The notes under the pieces were generated by a model that saw nothing but the letters and a program-made list of their open reading frames with translations, had not been told where the DNA came from and did no database searches. Below, piece by piece: positions 5,240 through 9,105 of a stretch of DNA of 9,105 nucleotides. A program made the position numbers and the translations under genes. This DNA comes from Nitrospirota bacterium (GTDB lineage Bacteria > Nitrospirota > CAKKRA01 > 9FT-COMBO-42-15), in the NCBI GenBank assembly GCA_016195585.1, contig JACPZJ010000170.1, positions 1-9,105 of the forward strand. Reading direction: 5' to 3'. Each line of letters opens with the position of its first letter. The first letter of the stretch is position 1.

Positions 5240-7050
5240 ATAATTTAATAATAAGAAAGGCTAAATATCTTCTGCTTCTTCCTGCCCTCCTCATATTGAT
5301 ATTTGTAAAGACCAATGAGGCAGCAGAGGTCTTTGAGGCAAGGCTTGATGAGATTGCAAAGGTCTTTGAGACCTATTTCCCTGTTATAGATGGCGCAGTG
5401 GTCTCTGCAAATGGCAGGGATGTAAGGATAAATCTCGGTAAAAAGAAGGGGCTCCTGCCGGGGATGGTGGTTGTAATCACAAGGGAGGGAAAGGAGCTTT
5501 ATCATCCTGTTACAAAAGAGGTGCTCGGCAAATACGAAGAAGATATGGGGCGGCTTGAGTTAAAAGAAGTTGGAGATGATAATGCCTCAGGCCTTTTAGT
5601 TGGAGAGAACAAGGGCGATATAAAGGCAGGGGATAGGGTGAGGGTCACAGGGGGCAAGATAAAGGTTGCCCTTATCCCGGCGAATGCTGAGACCAATATC
5701 TTTATAATTGACCAGTTTGCAGATATCCTTGAGGAGACAGGGCGATTTACAGTGATATCCGGGGAGCAGATAGACAAGATAAAAAAAGAGCATCCTGATG
5801 ATGATGCGGCAAAGATTGCAAAGAGGGCTGGAGATGCATTTAATATAACCAATCTGTTTATTATTAATACAACTGCCTCAAAGGACAAGACCCTCTTTTC
5901 AGCAGAACTTATATCATTGCCAAATAATACACAGGTAGCCGGCATGACAGCCCTCCTGAGGCTCCCGCCAAAGGGCCCAATGGCAATTGAGGACGACCCC
6001 CAGTTCAAGGCCTTTGTGATGAAGAAGAAGGAGTTCTGGAGGAAGGAGGCAATACCATTTGAGGCAAGATGGCTTTCTGTCGGCGATGTGGATGGTGACG
6101 GTAAAAATGAGATAGTGGTGAGCAATGGGAATAAGATAAGGGTCTACCGCTATACAGATGGAAAGTTTGATCTTATATGGGAGGAGAAAGACGCAAAGAG
6201 GGCTTATAACCAGTTGTATATGGATGTGGCAGATATAAATGGAAATGGAAGGGCAGAGATATTTGTAACAAATCTGATTAAGGATAAATTATATTCCTAT
6301 GTTATTGAGTGGAAGGATGGGGAGTTCAAAAAGATACAGAAGGATATGCCCTATTATATGCGGGTGGTAACTATGCCTGATGAAGAAAGGGTTGTCCTCT
6401 CCCAGCAGATAGGCAGGACAAGGCCATTTGAGGGGGCTGTTAAGAAATTAAAATGGGATGGGGAAAAATATATTGAGGGAGAGGTATTTGTTCTGCCAAA
6501 GAATGTGAATATTTACGGCTTTACCATTGCTGACCTTGACGGCAATGGGGATAATGAAATTATTTCAATTGATGATGCAGACTATATAAGGATATATGCA
6601 ATGGACGGCAGGCAGATATGGAGGAGCCCTGACAGATACGGCGGCTATGATACATCATTTGATTTTGATTATGTAGACGACATATCCGGTGCAAGGGAGA
6701 AGAGGGTAAAGATTAAAGGCAGGCTGTTTGTAAAGGACATAGACGGCGATGGGAGGCCTGAACTCATTGTTAGCAAGAATGTGCCGAGCACCTATGCCTT
6801 TGAGGTATTCAGGGGCTATCTCTATGGCGAGATGTATGTATTTCACTGGGATGGCATTACGCTTTCAGAGCTGTGGAAGATAAACAGGGTGGGAGGGTTT
6901 ATTGAGGATTTCGCAGTTGCAGATTTTACCAATGAGGGGTTTGACAGGCTGATACTCGTTACCACGCCTATATTAAGCTCCTCAAAGATAGAGGAACTAT
7001 TTAAGAGTAAAAGCGATATAATTATATATAATCTTCCAGAGAGGGGATGA
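5236..7050 (+). CDS. Secreted FlgT-like / FG-GAP (VCBS) repeat protein of unknown function
   Basis: 604 residues. The N-terminus has a basic start, a hydrophobic run (YLLLLPALLILIFV, about 11-24) and NEAAEVF, a Sec signal peptide with no lipobox Cys, so periplasmic or outer-surface location is inferred. Residues about 43-140 (VDG-type opening, INLGKKKGLLPGM, LGKYEEDMGRLELKEV, IKAGDRVRV) resemble the C-terminal FlgT-like beta domain. Residues 141-250 (IKVALIPAN onward) look like a small alpha/beta domain of the kind seen in FlgT middle or TolB N-terminal regions. From about 280 come FG-GAP-like Ca-binding loops: DVDGDGKNE (284), DINGNGRAE (333), DLDGNGDNE (433), DIDGDGRPE (501) and a degenerate DFTNEGFD (563), suggesting a partial beta-propeller. 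No catalytic motif is seen. It lies 19 bases ahead of uppS and heads the operon. The role is unknown; an envelope binding or assembly role is inference. Confidence 0.85.
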   Translation: MNNLIIRKAKYLLLLPALLILIFVKTNEAAEVFEARLDEIAKVFETYFPVIDGAVVSANGRDVRINLGKKKGLLPGMVVVITREGKELYHPVTKEVLGKYEEDMGRLELKEVGDDNASGLLVGENKGDIKAGDRVRVTGGKIKVALIPANAETNIFIIDQFADILEETGRFTVISGEQIDKIKKEHPDDDAAKIAKRAGDAFNITNLFIINTTASKDKTLFSAELISLPNNTQVAGMTALLRLPPKGPMAIEDDPQFKAFVMKKKEFWRKEAIPFEARWLSVGDVDGDGKNEIVVSNGNKIRVYRYTDGKFDLIWEEKDAKRAYNQLYMDVADINGNGRAEIFVTNLIKDKLYSYVIEWKDGEFKKIQKDMPYYMRVVTMPDEERVVLSQQIGRTRPFEGAVKKLKWDGEKYIEGEVFVLPKNVNIYGFTIADLDGNGDNEIISIDDADYIRIYAMDGRQIWRSPDRYGGYDTSFDFDYVDDISGAREKRVKIKGRLFVKDIDGDGRPELIVSKNVPSTYAFEVFRGYLYGEMYVFHWDGITLSELWKINRVGGFIEDFAVADFTNEGFDRLILVTTPILSSSKIEELFKSKSDIIIYNLPERG

Positions 7051-7069
7051 GAAGGGGTAATGGAGCAAG

Positions 7070-7900
7070 GTGACAATGATTGACGAGCAGACAGGCAGCC
7101 AGAATATAGAACACCTTGACGAGGATGAGCTTATAGCCCTTATTGATAAGGATAGGCTCCCGAGGCATGTGGCCTTTATTATGGATGGAAACGGCAGGTG
7201 GGCAAGGGATCGCTATCTTCCGAGAATAGCAGGCCATAAGCAGGGGATTGAGTCTGTAAGGGATATTATTAAACTGAGCATTGAGCTTGGAATAAAGGTT
7301 CTTACCTTCTATGCATTTTCTGTTGAGAACTGGAGGAGGCCTGAGGATGAGGTCAATGCCCTGATGAGCCTGCTTGAAAGCTATCTCCAGAATGAACTGC
7401 GGGGCATGATGGAGAATGGCATCAGATTTTATACTATTGGCAGGGGAAATGAGCTTCCAGAATCAGTAAAAAAATGGATTGAGAAGGTGACCAATGAAAC
7501 GAGGGATAACAAGAAGCTCACACTCAACATGGCCTTGAGCTATGGCGGCAGGGCAGAGATAACAGATGCTGCAAAGGCCATGGCACTGGATTTAAAAAAT
7601 AACAAGGTCTCTATTGAAGAGATAACCGAGGAATTCTTTGCAAGATACCTAAATACAAATGGACTTCCTGATCCTGACCTGATGATACGAACAAGCGGCG
7701 AGGCGCGGATAAGTAATTTTCTCTTATGGCAGATGGCATATACAGAGCTCCATTTTACAAAGACCCTGTGGCCTGATTTTAGGAGACGTGAGATGCTCCT
7801 TGCCCTTATTGATTATCAAAGGAGGGAGCGGAGGTTCGGCCGAACATCCGAGCAGGTCAACCTGTCTGTCCGCCAGGCAGGAGGTGATGATGGGGTTTAA
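7070..7900 (+). CDS. uppS: Isoprenyl transferase / undecaprenyl diphosphate synthase
   Basis: Cis-prenyltransferase that extends farnesyl diphosphate with isopentenyl diphosphate to undecaprenyl diphosphate, the carrier lipid for peptidoglycan and surface glycans; cytoplasmic, membrane-associated. Motifs: HVAFIMDGNGRWA with Mg-binding Asp39, GHKQG, FYAFSVENWRRP (about 80-91), LNMALSYGGR (152-161), DLMIRTSGEARISNFLLWQ (203-221) and ELHFTKTLWPDF. At 276 residues it is slightly long because about 30 mostly acidic residues precede the first conserved strand. The start is GTG 7070 or ATG 7076 (reading M-T-M-I-D); GGAG at 7062-7065 is four or ten bases upstream, and neither can be excluded. The 3' end overlaps cdsA by 11 bases. 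Confidence 0.97.
   Translation: MTMIDEQTGSQNIEHLDEDELIALIDKDRLPRHVAFIMDGNGRWARDRYLPRIAGHKQGIESVRDIIKLSIELGIKVLTFYAFSVENWRRPEDEVNALMSLLESYLQNELRGMMENGIRFYTIGRGNELPESVKKWIEKVTNETRDNKKLTLNMALSYGGRAEITDAAKAMALDLKNNKVSIEEITEEFFARYLNTNGLPDPDLMIRTSGEARISNFLLWQMAYTELHFTKTLWPDFRRREMLLALIDYQRRERRFGRTSEQVNLSVRQAGGDDGV
7879..7884 (+). promoter_or_regulatory. Ribosome binding site deciding the cdsA start
   Basis: Perfect AGGAGG inside the end of uppS. Two adjacent ATGs follow, at 7887 (2-base spacer, too short) and 7890 (5-base spacer), so 7890 is preferred. It shows cdsA is translated from its own site within the polycistron. Confidence 0.75.
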
Positions 7901-8690
7901 GAGGGTCATTGTTAGCATTATCTTTATACCATTATTTTATATTATAGTTAAGCACCTTTCTCCTGCGGTCTTTTTTATACTTATAGCAGCGGGGATTGCG
8001 ATAGGCCAATATGAATTCTATAGGCTCTTTTATAAAAGCAGGATGACATCCTCCATTGCCATTGGTCTGTTATGCGGCCTTATCCTCGCAGGGACTTTTT
8101 ATAGATTCAATAATCATATTACACCTGCTATTGCAGTGAGCATAATACTCTTTCTGATTCTGGTTGCCCATTTATTTACTGTAACAAGGATAGAATCCGC
8201 CCTCACTGATATCACGGTTACATTCTTTGGCGTCTTCTATGTGGGTTGGCTGATGGGACATATCATCCTTCTCCGCGGCATGGAAGAGGGACAGAATCTC
8301 ATATTCTTTCTATTCCTTGTTACATGGGCAGGCGATGCAGGGGCATACTATGCAGGGACATTTTTAGGTAAACATAAGCTGTCAAGGGTAATCAGCCCAA
8401 AGAAGACCTATGAAGGCGCTGTTGGCTGCCTCGCCCTTAGCATTCTTATGGCCTTTGCAGCGAAATACTGGTTCTTTTCATCCATTACAAAAAGCGATTC
8501 CCTTTTTTTAGGCATATCCTTTGGCATTATCAGCCAGCTCGGTGATTTCTCAGAGTCTTTATTAAAGAGGAGCGCAGGCGTGAAGGATTCAAGCCTTTTG
8601 ATCCCTGCCCACGGCGGGATGCTGGACAGGGTGGACAGCCTGCTCTTTACCGCACCGCTGCTTTATTATTATATGAGGTTTTTTAGTTGA
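7890..8690 (+). CDS. cdsA: Phosphatidate cytidylyltransferase (CDP-diacylglycerol synthase)
   Basis: Integral membrane enzyme converting phosphatidic acid and CTP to CDP-diacylglycerol, the branch-point precursor of bacterial phospholipids. The family signature is complete at about residues 223-249: S-x-L-K-R, then K-D, then P-A-H-G-G-x-x-D-R-V-D, including the metal- and substrate-binding His and Asp residues. SPKKTYEGAVG upstream is the second conserved block. Several hydrophobic segments (about residues 5-20, 25-40, 53-66, 78-95, 106-122, 135-150 and 170-188) fit the multi-pass topology. From the ATG at 7890 it has 266 residues, normal for the family. The frame is open back to 7788, but that stretch overlaps uppS, is not hydrophobic and lacks family likeness, so it is excluded. 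The stop overlaps the dxr start. Confidence 0.96.
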   Translation: MGFKRVIVSIIFIPLFYIIVKHLSPAVFFILIAAGIAIGQYEFYRLFYKSRMTSSIAIGLLCGLILAGTFYRFNNHITPAIAVSIILFLILVAHLFTVTRIESALTDITVTFFGVFYVGWLMGHIILLRGMEEGQNLIFFLFLVTWAGDAGAYYAGTFLGKHKLSRVISPKKTYEGAVGCLALSILMAFAAKYWFFSSITKSDSLFLGISFGIISQLGDFSESLLKRSAGVKDSSLLIPAHGGMLDRVDSLLFTAPLLYYYMRFFS

Positions 8691-9105
8691 AAAGGATTGT
8701 ACTTCTCGGCTCCACAGGTTCAATAGGTGTAAATACCCTTGATGTTGTAAGCAGATTCCCTGAGAAATTCAGGGTGGTAGGCCTTACAGCAGGGGAGAAT
8801 GTAGAGCTCCTTGAAAAACAGATTAGAAGATTCAGGCCAAAGTTTGCGTCTATATTAAGGGAGGAGCATATAGAAAGGCTGAAACAGCGGTGCAGGGATA
8901 TTGATGTGAAAATATATGCCGGTGTGGAGGGCATGATTAAGGCAGCCGCTGATGATGATGCTGATATGGTGGTATCAGCCATTGTAGGCGCAGCAGGCCT
9001 TATACCAACTGTAGCTGCCATCCGCGCAGGCAAGGATATTGCCCTTGCCAATAAAGAGACAATGGTCATGGCAGGCGAAATAGTTACAAAGGAGGCAGAA
9101 AAAAA
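8687..9105 (+). CDS. dxr: 1-deoxy-D-xylulose 5-phosphate reductoisomerase, N-terminal part (truncated by window edge)
   Basis: First committed step of the MEP isoprenoid pathway: NADPH-dependent rearrangement and reduction of DXP to MEP in the cytoplasm. The 139 visible codons show the NADPH-binding start MKRIVLLGSTGSIGVNTLDVV, a Rossmann half, AIVGAAGLIPTVAAIRAGKDIALANKETMVMAG, and the conserved ALANKE. The catalytic and C-terminal domains lie beyond the window. The start is TTG at 8687: it gives the exact family N-terminus, overlaps the cdsA TGA (8688-8690), and GAGG at 8675-8678 is eight bases upstream. An ATG search would miss this gene. With uppS in the same operon it supplies the precursors for carrier-lipid synthesis. 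Confidence 0.95.
   Translation, partial: MKRIVLLGSTGSIGVNTLDVVSRFPEKFRVVGLTAGENVELLEKQIRRFRPKFASILREEHIERLKQRCRDIDVKIYAGVEGMIKAAADDDADMVVSAIVGAAGLIPTVAAIRAGKDIALANKETMVMAGEIVTKEAEK

Noticed and set aside
7788..7889. N-terminal extension of CdsA from an ATG at 7788
   Set aside because: This stretch overlaps uppS in another frame, is not hydrophobic, and a perfect AGGAGG at 7879-7884 points to the ATG at 7890.

Overview
The window looks like a chromosomal segment of a Gram-negative, probably anaerobic or environmental bacterium. It is moderately AT-rich by eye, Arg is mostly AGG/AGA, and GTG and TTG starts are used. It carries ordinary bacterial housekeeping genes and a secreted FG-GAP protein ahead of a uppS-cdsA-dxr lipid/isoprenoid operon. 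Gene style and order suggest a Nitrospirota- or Desulfobacterota-like lineage, but this is inference with low confidence. I see no rRNA, tRNA, CRISPR array, insertion sequence or prophage.

Layout. Positions 2-523 (+) hold the C-terminal part of a DUF4143-type AAA ATPase cut by the left edge. Next come two RNA-modification genes on +: an RluD-family 23S rRNA pseudouridine synthase (577-1572) and the tRNA-modification GTPase mnmE (1609-2994). Positions 2995-3394 hold a decayed coding remnant (about 3057-3334) with an in-frame stop and an apparent one-base loss in an A-run. On the minus strand, read right to left, are panC (4947-4090), vapB (4005-3784) and vapC (3802-3395). The last two are a type II toxin-antitoxin pair with its own near-consensus promoter. 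A 288-bp divergent intergenic region (4948-5235) separates panC from the rightward operon. It holds a perfect TATAAT, a possible folded leader, a perfect AGGAGG leading into a 15-codon leader ORF, and a promoter abutting the next start codon. The rightward operon is a secreted FlgT-like/FG-GAP protein (5236-7050), uppS (7070-7900), cdsA (7890-8690) and the N-terminal part of dxr (8687 to the right edge).

How the genes work together. Dxr makes MEP, feeding isoprenoid synthesis. UppS condenses isoprenoid units into undecaprenyl diphosphate, the lipid carrier for peptidoglycan and surface polysaccharides. CdsA makes CDP-diacylglycerol, the phospholipid precursor. The operon is therefore an envelope-lipid module with a secreted, calcium-loop-rich protein of unknown function at its head.

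The most distinctive signal is regulatory. mnmE, vapB and the FG-GAP gene lack a Shine-Dalgarno sequence directly upstream, and each has a -35/17-bp/-10 promoter placed so that transcription would begin at, or within a few bases of, the start codon. By contrast uppS, cdsA and dxr inside the operon have SD sequences. This suggests leaderless mRNAs for first genes. I did not find a convincing new multi-gene system; the remaining candidates are listed as findings with modest scores.
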